IMG/VR virus record: IMGVR_UViG_3300036980_000594
Coordinates: 1 to 28,055 of that record
DNA length: 28,055 bases
Strand: one strand, 5' to 3'
Source: a virus
Within the stretch, counting starts at the first letter, position 1; each line of letters begins with the position of its first letter. The notes beneath the pieces were generated by a model. The model was not told the origin of the DNA, searched no databases, and saw nothing but the letters and a program-made list of their open reading frames with translations. A program made the translations under genes and the position numbers. Below, piece after piece: positions 7,054 to 14,141 of this stretch.

Positions 7054-8535
7054 TTACGTGTTTACCGTTTCCAATAATCCGTCGTATTCGTCTAGCACGT
7101 CATCCAGTGAATGTGGAGCGTATGGGTCATAAGAAACAAAACGCTTTGTAGTTGTGTCCCATCGTTTAGAAAGGTTATCCAAAGTCTTACGCCGTATCTT
7201 TCGGATTACTTCGTTTGGTATGTAACTTTCCAAAAACCAAGTAGGTAATTTTTCTTCCACGCCGTATTCTCTTGTCAAGTCCCCAATATCGTAATGGTCT
7301 AAAATATACTTGTATTGCTCCCCCCTGCGTAAGGCTCGGAATTTCGAGTTGAACGTAAAGAGGTTGAAAATCTTTTCCGAGTTCTTAGCCCCGCCCCTTA
7401 AAACGCAAATATCAGAAAGCAACGAGGCTTCTGATTCTAAAGGGGAACGCTGGAAAAACTTAACCGTCCTCCCTTCGTTCCATGTTACCGAAAATTCCAT
7501 ATCATATAGAACCTTTATAGCTTTCTCCGAAAACTCGTTTTTGTAAAATAGATTTACAGCAGCATAAGCAGCAGGAGTAATAGGGGATGGCCTGAACGGG
7601 GTATTAGTCATCTTGATACGCATTTTCTTACCGTCAAAGTCAACCCGGTTTAAGCGCTCTACCATATCTAACCACAATTCCCAATCTTCCTGCGTTGCAC
7701 CCTCCAATCCAATGATGTTGTAAAGATTTACGTCTATACCTTTGTTTTTGGTTTTCTTGAGCACATCTATAAAGAATTGCTCTATCTGCTCGTTAGGCAA
7801 TCGCCTATTGTGTAAATACCTGCTTCGCTCTGATATTCCATCTAGCGCGGTTATAATGTCCGGCTTAGACCCATCATACAAGCAAGAATCCATCCATTCT
7901 AATTCCATGCTTTTGCCCGTGGAAAACTCCATGACAAAATCTTTCCGGCCTTCGTGCTTTCGGGCATAAGTGTAATGGCAATAAGTGCATTTGTTTGGGC
8001 ATCCATGCATTTCTTCTTTAAGCGAAAACTTTTTCCCGCCTATTTGCATATCCTCAATTACCAACATTTTTTCAGTCTGCCTAAAAATAATTGAGTGTAA
8101 TCCTTGTTCCTTGATGCGCATTAAGGAATCTGATGGGTAGTCGAACCAAGATTTTACTATCTTCCCAAATTCGCCCTCTGATCTTCCGAAATAAGCAAAG
8201 TCTAACCATTCTTGGACGTGGTAGGGGTTTTGCATTCCAAATCCGCCGCCACAAACCAAAAATTTACGATTTTCTTTTCTCCATTCTGGAATTTTATAGA
8301 CCGCCTTAGCAAAGGCAATCATATCATAATTAGAGGTGAAAGACACTAAAATTAAATCGTATTTGTACGCCGTCTCTGGCACACAATGCTCAACTTCTAC
8401 ACCGGTTTCCCCTTGCACATCCATAGCCACGATGATAGCCCCACCATTGCCAAGCCCCAAAAAGCTACTATTCTTGTGTCGCTTTGCACCTGCATTTTCC
8501 CCATCGAATATTAAAAAGGCTATCTTCTTGTCCAT
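7054..8535 (-). CDS. Radical SAM protein with B12-binding-like N-terminal domain
   Basis: This 493-residue protein contains C179-x3-C183-x2-C186 (H-G-C-P-N-K-C-T-Y-C-H), the 4Fe-4S site of radical SAM enzymes. The first 130 residues form a Rossmann-like region: alternating strands, D-L-I-L-V-S-F-T-S-N, F-L-V-C-G-G-G-F-G, and F-G-R-S-E-G-E-F near 116-123. This pattern is typical of the cobalamin-binding-like domain in many radical SAM proteins, but the D-x-H-x-x-G cobalamin ligand motif is not evident. N-I-I-G-L-E-G-A-T-Q-E-D near 263-275 fits a later core strand. The gene lies 11 bp from the small terminase start and 4 bp after the ParB-like gene. Its substrate cannot be read from the sequence; DNA, protein or glycan modification are all possible. 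Confidence 0.88.
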   Translation of the reverse strand: MDKKIAFLIFDGENAGAKRHKNSSFLGLGNGGAIIVAMDVQGETGVEVEHCVPETAYKYDLILVSFTSNYDMIAFAKAVYKIPEWRKENRKFLVCGGGFGMQNPYHVQEWLDFAYFGRSEGEFGKIVKSWFDYPSDSLMRIKEQGLHSIIFRQTEKMLVIEDMQIGGKKFSLKEEMHGCPNKCTYCHYTYARKHEGRKDFVMEFSTGKSMELEWMDSCLYDGSKPDIITALDGISERSRYLHNRRLPNEQIEQFFIDVLKKTKNKGIDVNLYNIIGLEGATQEDWELWLDMVERLNRVDFDGKKMRIKMTNTPFRPSPITPAAYAAVNLFYKNEFSEKAIKVLYDMEFSVTWNEGRTVKFFQRSPLESEASLLSDICVLRGGAKNSEKIFNLFTFNSKFRALRRGEQYKYILDHYDIGDLTREYGVEEKLPTWFLESYIPNEVIRKIRRKTLDNLSKRWDTTTKRFVSYDPYAPHSLDDVLDEYDGLLETVNT

Positions 8536-8539
8536 CAGT

Positions 8540-9001
8540 TTATTTTAAAAAGGAAAACCCGCACTTTGGGCAATCTATTTCCTCTTTCTTTTTACTTCCT
8601 TCCGCGCCGGGCATGTCGTCATCTATTCCGCCAAAATCCATTTCTTGCGGAATATGCAACCCCCACGCACTTAAATCGTCTGCATCCCAATTATTCGCCA
8701 ATTCATCCCAATCCCATTCTCCAAAGCCAACATTATCCGCAATTACAAACCGCTGCTTTTCTTCGGGGGTTAGTTCGTTGGCTCGCTTCACCCAATTATC
8801 TGGAATTTCCTTGTAGTTTAGTTCTTGCAATGCCTTTAGGCGCATGTTCCCGCCTAGTACAAACCCATTCTCGTCCACCACGATAGGCCGTAACTCCATC
8901 ATCTTTGGGAACTCCGAAATACTTTGCTTTAGCTTGGCAAATTTTTCATCCCTTAGTATCCGGGGGTTATCTGGATTGGCTTTAATTTCCTTTAGCTTCA
9001 T
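8540..9001 (-). CDS. ParB-like N-terminal domain protein with C-terminal zinc knuckle
   Basis: This 153-residue protein starts MKLKEIKANPDNPRIL, the usual opening of the ParB/Srx-like fold, and has G-G-N-M-R at residues 50-54, corresponding to the conserved G-[GH]-x-R signature. The following V-G-F-G-E-W-D-W-D-E-L (91-101) is typical of phage ParB-like proteins that sit beside DNA-modifying enzymes. The C terminus carries C144-x2-C147 (C-P-K-C-G-F). It is too short to be a chromosome-partition ParB. ParB-fold proteins can be CTP-dependent or nuclease-like; neither activity is shown here. It may act with the neighbouring radical SAM enzyme. Confidence 0.85.
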   Translation of the reverse strand: MKLKEIKANPDNPRILRDEKFAKLKQSISEFPKMMELRPIVVDENGFVLGGNMRLKALQELNYKEIPDNWVKRANELTPEEKQRFVIADNVGFGEWDWDELANNWDADDLSAWGLHIPQEMDFGGIDDDMPGAEGSKKKEEIDCPKCGFSFLK

Positions 9002-9179
9002 CTAGTGGTTTTAAATGGCTTGCACCAACTTTGAAAACTTGCACCTTGACTAACTTTCCATTTTGCGAGGTGAGTATTTTGTGGACTTTGCAAAGGTACA
9101 AGTATCCGCCCTCTGTGTTAGTATTGTAGACGCTTTTAACAGCATCCTTGTTACAGCCCTTTACACAACACTTATCCAT
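8982..9179 (-). CDS. Small zinc-binding protein
   Basis: This 65-residue protein has Cys at 4, 5 and 9 (MDKCCVKGCNKDA) and a later Y-L-C-K-V-H, which together could form one treble-clef-like zinc site. The rest is short and basic. It overlaps the ParB-like gene by 20 bp and lies 5 bp after the methyltransferase, so it belongs to the same operon. No family was assigned. Confidence 0.65.
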   Translation of the reverse strand: MDKCCVKGCNKDAVKSVYNTNTEGGYLYLCKVHKILTSQNGKLVKVQVFKVGASHLKPLDEAKGN

Positions 9180-9184
9180 ATCAT

Positions 9185-9817
9185 TTAATTAGGCACCTGA
9201 AACACCGTCAACCCGCACCGGGGCACCACGGTAGTCCACAAATCAATTCGCTGCCAGTTCGTGTTTCGTTTGATCCACTCAATCGTTTCCTTTTCATCCG
9301 GGCAATGCGCCCAGGCTTGTAGATCTTCGTCCCACTTCCCGCCGTAATTGTCCAGGACCCATTGCTTGTCCTTGTCGATGTCTGCTTGCTTCCAATGGCC
9401 TGTATCGTGCAAGATAAACAGTGCGCCGGAACCAAGGACATTTACTAGCCCTTTGACCACTTCGATGTTGTCCTTTAGCTTGTGACTTGCATCAACAAAC
9501 ACAAGATCGGGTATTCCACGCACAAAATCAATAGGCGCGGTCATATTTTGTTCAAAGCACAACATTCCGTTTGTACCTTGCCCGCGTTGTAGTTCCTTTA
9601 CTTCGTCGCTTATTGTCGAGTCCACGGCATAGATGAAGGGTACACCAGCATTGATCCAGACGCGCAAACTTTGGCCGATTAAGCAGCCGATTTCGAGGAC
9701 TACCTGGGGTTTGACCATATGGCATAGGCCGTACAAGAAAAGTGCCTCGTCGGACTGAATAGGCCCCAACGTCGTTTCGTTAAACGGGTGCAGGAAACTT
9801 GTATTGTACTGGCTCAT
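9185..9817 (-). CDS. Class I SAM-dependent methyltransferase
   Basis: I chose the ATG at 9817 (MSQYNTSFLH) because it overlaps the glycosyltransferase stop as ATGA; an ATG at 9826 is also possible. In the 210-residue protein, motif I is L-E-I-G-C-L-I-G-Q-S at 41-50, the acidic end of strand 2 is A-V-D-S at 64-67, and L-V-F-V-D-A-S-H at 105-112 plus H-D-T at 137-139 match the Methyltransf_24/TylF-like group. Those enzymes often methylate sugar hydroxyls in glycan pathways. Placement between a glycosyltransferase and SAM-related genes supports a glycan O-methylation role, but the substrate is inferred. Confidence 0.82.
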   Translation of the reverse strand: MSQYNTSFLHPFNETTLGPIQSDEALFLYGLCHMVKPQVVLEIGCLIGQSLRVWINAGVPFIYAVDSTISDEVKELQRGQGTNGMLCFEQNMTAPIDFVRGIPDLVFVDASHKLKDNIEVVKGLVNVLGSGALFILHDTGHWKQADIDKDKQWVLDNYGGKWDEDLQAWAHCPDEKETIEWIKRNTNWQRIDLWTTVVPRCGLTVFQVPN

Positions 9818-10743
9818 GGCTTCCATCGGTTTGGGTTTAAGTAATCCGGTTTGCTTTCAATTGTTGTATACTGGTCGTGGTTTGCTTTCATATCCTCAAC
9901 CCATACTTCCGCAACGCGTGGGGTAAGCACATTGTACTTTGGATCATCGTGGTTTTCGTGTAGTACCCAAGTATCTACCTCGTTTGGAGTTGCCGTTGTA
10001 AATCCAAAAGTGTACCGCTGCTTCATAAATGCCATGTCCACCGTCCCCCAGTTGCTACTTTCTGGCATCCCTTTAAACCGCTTCCAAGTATCAGTTGTTG
10101 CGCTGCAAAATATCCACGAATCAAAAGGCCGATTATCTGCCTCCAAGTTATTCGGATGAAAATCGTGGTTTGAATCGCCGTAATCGTAAAAATCTGGACA
10201 AATAGCCTTAAACCGCTGAATTGACCAATCCGCCGTACCTCCTTTGCTGCGGTCATCCATGAGCAAGAAAAACCAATCTTCATATCTTAATTGCAATTCA
10301 ACTGGCAGATAATACCCCCTAAACATCACAAAGTCGATCCCCTCCTGTGCAGCGTTGATTGCATCGAACGTGTAAATACCCGGTACAATTTCAGGGTGTG
10401 TAGGGATAACCCGTTCAGCCCCTAGCGCATGGATTGCAAAGCTTATGCCCATGTTCAGGAACGCCGCACTGTCACGCCACACCCCCGGCTGTTTGTCGGT
10501 GAGCTTGAAGTAAAAAACATCGATGTTATTGGAATATATTTTGCACACCTGCAAAGTGTCGTCTGTGCTACCGTCGTCAAGAACCACCACGCAATCCTCT
10601 GTGCCCATGCTTTCCTGGTAAGCGTACATTGATTGCCGCATCAAGTGGCCTCGGTTGTACGTCCCGAAAACTACGACGTTGCGGTAGGGTTTATGCCAAT
10701 GCTTTTTGCCATTGTTCCAAAGCGGATCTATAAAGTACAACAT
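9814..10743 (-). CDS. GT-A family 2-like glycosyltransferase
   Basis: This 309-residue protein has the GT2 nucleotide-binding start (V-V-V-F-G-T-Y-N-R-G, residues 23-32) and V-V-V-L-D-D-G-S-T-D-D at 52-62, a typical first acidic motif. Later acidic pairs and a D-D-R-S segment could serve as metal or acceptor site residues, but I cannot fix a D-x-D with confidence. No membrane segments are evident, so it is probably cytoplasmic. Its 5' end overlaps the mutase-like gene by 53 bp; no later Met would preserve the strand holding the Y-N-R motif, so the long overlap is probably real. Confidence 0.85.
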   Translation of the reverse strand: MLYFIDPLWNNGKKHWHKPYRNVVVFGTYNRGHLMRQSMYAYQESMGTEDCVVVLDDGSTDDTLQVCKIYSNNIDVFYFKLTDKQPGVWRDSAAFLNMGISFAIHALGAERVIPTHPEIVPGIYTFDAINAAQEGIDFVMFRGYYLPVELQLRYEDWFFLLMDDRSKGGTADWSIQRFKAICPDFYDYGDSNHDFHPNNLEADNRPFDSWIFCSATTDTWKRFKGMPESSNWGTVDMAFMKQRYTFGFTTATPNEVDTWVLHENHDDPKYNVLTPRVAEVWVEDMKANHDQYTTIESKPDYLNPNRWKP

Positions 10744-11590
10744 AGGGATGTTGATTATTTGGGTCGTGAAATTGGTTATCGAAGTCCTCGTTAAGCTCCA
10801 TAAAGATAGCTTCTTTTTTCAAGTTGGCAAACACATTGCTTGCCCGGCTGTGGTGTATAGTAGCGTACCCAGTCACGGCTGCGTAGCCTTGCGTGTCCAT
10901 CCAGCGTTTCAATACCACGCCGCTCCAAATATCAGCAAAGCGGTCGCCAACTGGTAGGTCAAACTCTGCAAGTCGTTTGCCCATCGGAGCTTGGTACACA
11001 TACGGCATTAGTTCACGTCGGAAAGCAAAATTCATGGCGCATAACGGAAACAGTGCGCCCGTTGGGATGCTGGTTTTGTTAAACGCAATGTCTTTCACGT
11101 CGGGGTTAAGGAACTGCGTAGGTGCGTCGAAATCAGGAACCCCGTTCCAAACCCCGTGCGACAACATTACAGGCCATTTTTCGCCACCCACAGGAATGCC
11201 CCGAACCCTCCAATCTTGCGCCGTTGACATCCATGTTGGGGAGACGGATATTGAAAGCGCGTTGATGTGACCCTGTATTGGGTCATTGACGGGGTAAACG
11301 TCGTCATCCAAAGAGATAATAATATCCGCGCCCCACTCATGCGCAAAAAGAAACCCAGCATTTCTACAACAATCCGACTTATTGAACAACCAGTTTTGGC
11401 TCTTGTTAGCTATAAAAGTTTGCCCTGTGTCATCAGGTAAGCTAAACTTTACGACAGGCCATTCCCCCGAATCATCAACTTTAAAAAGCCCTATTTGATG
11501 TTTTAAGAAAAGCGGTTTCCACGCCTCAAAAAACAATTTCCAGCTTTCCGGGCGTATGGTTGGTACAACGACTGCGATTTTTTGGCTCAT
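10691..11590 (-). CDS. UDP-arabinopyranose mutase / reversibly glycosylated polypeptide-like (GT75)
   Basis: This 299-residue protein matches, segment by segment, what I recall of plant RGP/UAM proteins. It opens A-V-V-V-P-T-I-R-P, has the metal-binding D-D-D at 95-97 (I-S-L-D-D-D-V-Y-P), R-G-I-P at 130-133, S-H-G-V-W-N-G-V-P-D-F-D-A-P-T-Q at 144-159, G-A-L-F-P-L-C-A-M-N-F-A-F at 178-190, D-I-W-S-G at 220-224, and H-S-R-A-S-N-x-F-x-N-L-K-K-E at 247-260. In plants these proteins interconvert UDP-arabinopyranose and UDP-arabinofuranose and self-glycosylate on an Arg, possibly R130 here. It overlaps the GT-B gene by the ATGA at 11587-11590. A cytoplasmic sugar-nucleotide mutase or related transferase is the best call; activity is untested. 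Confidence 0.82.
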   Translation of the reverse strand: MSQKIAVVVPTIRPESWKLFFEAWKPLFLKHQIGLFKVDDSGEWPVVKFSLPDDTGQTFIANKSQNWLFNKSDCCRNAGFLFAHEWGADIIISLDDDVYPVNDPIQGHINALSISVSPTWMSTAQDWRVRGIPVGGEKWPVMLSHGVWNGVPDFDAPTQFLNPDVKDIAFNKTSIPTGALFPLCAMNFAFRRELMPYVYQAPMGKRLAEFDLPVGDRFADIWSGVVLKRWMDTQGYAAVTGYATIHHSRASNVFANLKKEAIFMELNEDFDNQFHDPNNQHPYVVLYRSALEQWQKALA

Positions 11591-12636
11591 AACGACTCTA
11601 AAATTTCAACACGTTTTAAATTCAATTTCTCCAAATCTCTGTTTTCAGTTATCCACTGTCTGCCTTCCTCGATTGTTAGGTGATAGTCCGCATCGTCTTT
11701 CAATAGCCCCATGAACTCCTTGATCAATCCGCCTGCACTATCGTAATGACGCACCCCCGGATGATTGAACTCAGCAAACCCAGTCGGCGCATACGGCACA
11801 ATCCCCGCAACCAGCATTTCCATAGCAAAAATATTGCTTTTGGCATGGTTAAACGGATGGTCAACAAGCGGAAAAACACCGTAATCCGCTCCTGTATTGC
11901 GCAACTCCTCGAAGTAATGGAAGACAAACGGCCGCCAATCACGGGACAAAATGCCTGGGTAGTGGGTTTCAACATACGCTTTTAAGATCCCAATCCAACC
12001 AATGTTGGTGGTTTCATTCAATACCGCCCACTTCCAGAAAGAGTCAACTGTTTTTAGATCCTCCATGTGAGTCATTGATCCCCGCCAAAAGATTTTGATA
12101 AGCGCATCCGGGTTCATTTGCCCGTCTTTTTGCGATGGCGCATACCGGGACCTAACTGCTGGGTTAGTTTGTATTTGATTCGTAAAGGGCGTGGTTTTTA
12201 GGTCTATCCCGTTTGGAATGACTGTTATGCTCTTGTGCCATTGCCTGAACGCATCCTCCAGTACAGGCGTAGATACGATCACGTGGTCCGCATACTCGAA
12301 AGAATCCACAATGGTTTTTCTAACATCCTCCCGGTTGAAATGTGAGCTTGCCGGGTTAGTTAATGGCACATTGGTAAGTAAATCATCGTGGTCAAAAATG
12401 ATCTTGCCGTCACGGCGCATACGCTTGTAATCTCGGATAATCCCTAACATGGAATCACCATTAGGCCGGGAAAAAAACATCACATCACATTGGAAATAAT
12501 CTTCCCATTTGCTGTCGGGGCGAATGATTACAATCCTGTATTTAGGGTGTGCTTTTGAAAGCCGGGTAAACGCACCTACGGTTCGATAAAAATCTGTCGC
12601 AGGTGATTCGTTGTTTATTAGGATTCCTATTGTCAT
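11587..12636 (-). CDS. GT-B-like (family 4-like) glycosyltransferase
   Basis: This 349-residue protein starts with a Rossmann-type strand (MTIGILINNESPATDFYR). Later it has Y-A-D-H-V-I-V-S-T-P-V-L followed by I-T-V-I-P-N-G-I-D (about residues 113-146), the linker seen between the two domains of GT4-type enzymes. The C-terminal half carries A-K-S-N-I-F-A-M-E-M-L-V-A-G, corresponding to the donor-binding K-x8-E-x-x-A/G pattern. It probably uses a nucleotide sugar in the cytoplasm. Start and stop overlap neighbours by 4 bp on both sides, so expression is tightly coupled to the mutase-like gene. Confidence 0.82.
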   Translation of the reverse strand: MTIGILINNESPATDFYRTVGAFTRLSKAHPKYRIVIIRPDSKWEDYFQCDVMFFSRPNGDSMLGIIRDYKRMRRDGKIIFDHDDLLTNVPLTNPASSHFNREDVRKTIVDSFEYADHVIVSTPVLEDAFRQWHKSITVIPNGIDLKTTPFTNQIQTNPAVRSRYAPSQKDGQMNPDALIKIFWRGSMTHMEDLKTVDSFWKWAVLNETTNIGWIGILKAYVETHYPGILSRDWRPFVFHYFEELRNTGADYGVFPLVDHPFNHAKSNIFAMEMLVAGIVPYAPTGFAEFNHPGVRHYDSAGGLIKEFMGLLKDDADYHLTIEEGRQWITENRDLEKLNLKRVEILESL

Positions 12637-12995
12637 TTGGTTGTTTTTTTAAGTGTTGCTAAATCCTCCATTTGTGATAATAGCATGTCTATATATCGCA
12701 TGTTTGGATTTTCTTTTTCAAGCTCAATAAAGGCAATGCAATGTAAAATACGCATATGGTTTTCAGGTATCAATCTGACACCGTTTTCAATTTGCCCGTT
12801 GCTGTTTTCTGCTTCCACGCTACAAGATAGCCTTTCCAGCTCTCCCCACCCCTCCAGCAGCACCTCAAGCGCCTGGTTAGCGGTCGTATTTGTTCCTCGC
12901 TTGGCTTGCAAGAATCCTACCACCTCCATCAGCCGGGCATGTGTGGCCTCGGTTAGTGAGATGCTTTTCTTCCGTATTAATTCAGTATTGCTCAT
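12633..12995 (-). CDS. Hypothetical protein, possible ribbon-helix-helix; first gene of the leftward operon
   Basis: In this 120-residue protein the N terminus (R-K-K-S-I-S-L-T-E-A-T-H-A-R-L-M-E-V-V-G-F-L) reads like a strand followed by helices, as in ribbon-helix-helix DNA-binding proteins. The middle is acidic and the C terminus is helical. It is the first gene after the divergent control region 12996-13286, so it could regulate one or both directions. It overlaps the next gene by ATGA. The RHH assignment is tentative. Confidence 0.7.
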   Translation of the reverse strand: MSNTELIRKKSISLTEATHARLMEVVGFLQAKRGTNTTANQALEVLLEGWGELERLSCSVEAENSNGQIENGVRLIPENHMRILHCIAFIELEKENPNMRYIDMLLSQMEDLATLKKTTK

Positions 12996-13079
12996 TTTCG
13001 CTTTTGGTTTAAAAAAACCGGGCGCACAACCTAGCCTAAATCAGTAGTATGAATGCGAAACGTAAAAAACTCTGCAATT

Positions 13080-13087
13080 CAAAGATA
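13080..13087 (-). promoter_or_regulatory. Candidate -7 element for the leftward operon
   Basis: On the minus strand TATCTTTG matches TAnnTTTG about 85 bp ahead of the 12995 start. No TTG is found at 19-20 bp upstream, so the site is incomplete. It forms the leftward half of the divergent control region. Confidence 0.4.
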
Positions 13088-13126
13088 CGACTATTTTTAT
13101 ATTTTTTATAGTTTTAGGCAAAAAAG

Positions 13127-13157
13127 TTTGCAGGTTTGAAAAATAGGTGTATATTTG
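13127..13157 (+). promoter_or_regulatory. Bacteroidetes-type promoter for the early operon
   Basis: TTTG at 13127-13130 is separated by 19 bp from TATATTTG at 13150-13157 (followed by C), an excellent -33/-7 match. A/T-rich DNA at 13090-13115 could serve as an upstream element. Predicted transcription start is near 13164. Confidence 0.75.
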
Positions 13158-13163
13158 CAGTAC

Positions 13164-13286
13164 GATATAACGCTTAGAGGTGAGAGCCTAACCGTCATAT
13201 TATGAGGATTTAGTAGTTAAACAAAGCCCGGCGCTCTCACAATAGCCGGGCTTTTGTATTTTTAGTCAACTACTAACATCAACGAT
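13164..13286 (+). ncRNA. Structured leader RNA ahead of the initiator gene
   Basis: Between the promoter and the ATG at 13287 lie three sets of complementary segments. GTGAGAGC (13180-13187) matches GCTCTCAC (13233-13240). AGCCCGGC (13225-13232) matches GCCGGGCT (13245-13252). TTAGTAGTT (13210-13218) matches AACTACTAA (13268-13276). The first two interlock in the order a-b-a'-b', as in an H-type pseudoknot with no nucleotide between b and a'. The outer helix ends 10 nt before the start codon. An attenuator or cis-regulatory RNA is likely. I do not recognise it as a named family. Confidence 0.6.
13225..13256 (+). terminator. Terminator-like hairpin inside the leader (attenuator candidate)
   Basis: An 8-bp GC-rich stem (13225-13232 with 13245-13252) is followed by CTTTTGTATTTTT. 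It lies downstream of the promoter but upstream of the first gene, so it would limit read-through into the replication genes. Its 12-nt loop contains the 8-nt segment that can pair upstream. Confidence 0.6.
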
Positions 13287-14141
13287 ATGTCAAAAATTAC
13301 ACGCCAAAAGCGTACCGAAAACTACACCGTCGTAAACAACGACATTCTACAAAATACCGACCTTTCCTGGGCTGCCAAAGGCATGCTGGTTTACTTGCTC
13401 CATTTACCGGACGACTGGCAAATTAATGTTGCCGATCTTTCCAATCGTTCCCGAAATGGCCGTGATGGTACGGCGGGCATCATTAAGGAATTAATGGCCG
13501 AAGGCTATATTTTACGGGTGAAGATCAAGAACGAAAAAAGCCAATTTAAAGGCTATGATTATACCGTAACCGATGAACCCGTAAACGGGAAAGCCGTAAA
13601 CGGAGATTCCGTAAACGGGAAAGCCGTAACAAGTAAGTACTATCTTAAACAAGTACTAAATAAAGAAAATACTATTGAAGAACCTCAAAAGGAAAAATCA
13701 ATTCCATCAAAGGAACAAAAGGAGAAGAAACCTAAAGGACAACCTAAACATATCTTCCCTCCAACCTTGGAAGAGGTGATACCGTTGATGTACGCTAAGC
13801 TCGTTGAAAAAAAACGAATCCACACGAATATCGTCGACTGCTGGAACAACGCCAACATGCAGGCTGAAAAATTCCATATCCATTGGGAGGAAAAAGGATG
13901 GAAGATTGAAAAGTTGAATCTGGCAATTGCCAAGTGGATCAACAACTCAATCAGTTACGGACAAGTTACCAAGCCCTGCCCCATCCAATACCCCAACAAC
14001 CCCGCGAACGCACAGCCCGCACAACCTACTAAAGTACACGTCGAAGAACGCCCCGTATTAACTCAACAGGACATTGAAACCAGCTCTGCGCACTTGGCAG
14101 CGGTTGGGGATGTGTTCAAACAGATGGGGGTAAGAGTATGA
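13287..14141 (+). CDS. Winged-helix replication initiator-like protein
   Basis: In this 284-residue protein, residues 15-75 (V-V-N-N-D-I-L-Q-N-T-D-L-S-W-A-A-K-G-M-L, then L-S-N-R-S-R-N-G-R-D-G-T) look like the winged-helix N-terminal domain of phage and plasmid initiators. The middle (about 95-160) is low-complexity, Lys/Glu/Pro-rich, and includes three V-N-G-[KD] repeats coded by the iteron array. The C-terminal half is helical (W-N-N-A-N-M-Q-A-E-K-F) and could bind the helicase, as lambda O does. It is followed by a helicase gene one gene later. It overlaps the next gene by ATGA. Confidence 0.7.
   Translation: MSKITRQKRTENYTVVNNDILQNTDLSWAAKGMLVYLLHLPDDWQINVADLSNRSRNGRDGTAGIIKELMAEGYILRVKIKNEKSQFKGYDYTVTDEPVNGKAVNGDSVNGKAVTSKYYLKQVLNKENTIEEPQKEKSIPSKEQKEKKPKGQPKHIFPPTLEEVIPLMYAKLVEKKRIHTNIVDCWNNANMQAEKFHIHWEEKGWKIEKLNLAIAKWINNSISYGQVTKPCPIQYPNNPANAQPAQPTKVHVEERPVLTQQDIETSSAHLAAVGDVFKQMGVRV
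13564..13638 (+). repeat. Five 15-bp tandem iteron-like repeats, candidate replication origin
   Basis: Units begin at 13564, 13579, 13594, 13609 and 13624, each starting CCGTAA. Units 1 and 3 of the central three are identical (CCGTAAACGGGAAAG) and unit 2 is CCGTAAACGGAGATT; the outer units are degenerate. Each central unit holds the near-palindrome CCGTAAACGG. Location within the initiator gene mirrors lambda ori inside O. Confidence 0.6.

Noticed and set aside
8540-9001. Chromosome or plasmid partition ParB
   Set aside because: Too short, no ParA gene nearby and no parS-like repeat cluster; only the N-terminal fold is present.
13141-13286. tRNA or CRISPR-like element in the intergenic region
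   Set aside because: No cloverleaf arms, anticodon stem or regularly spaced repeats; the pairings fit a leader RNA instead.
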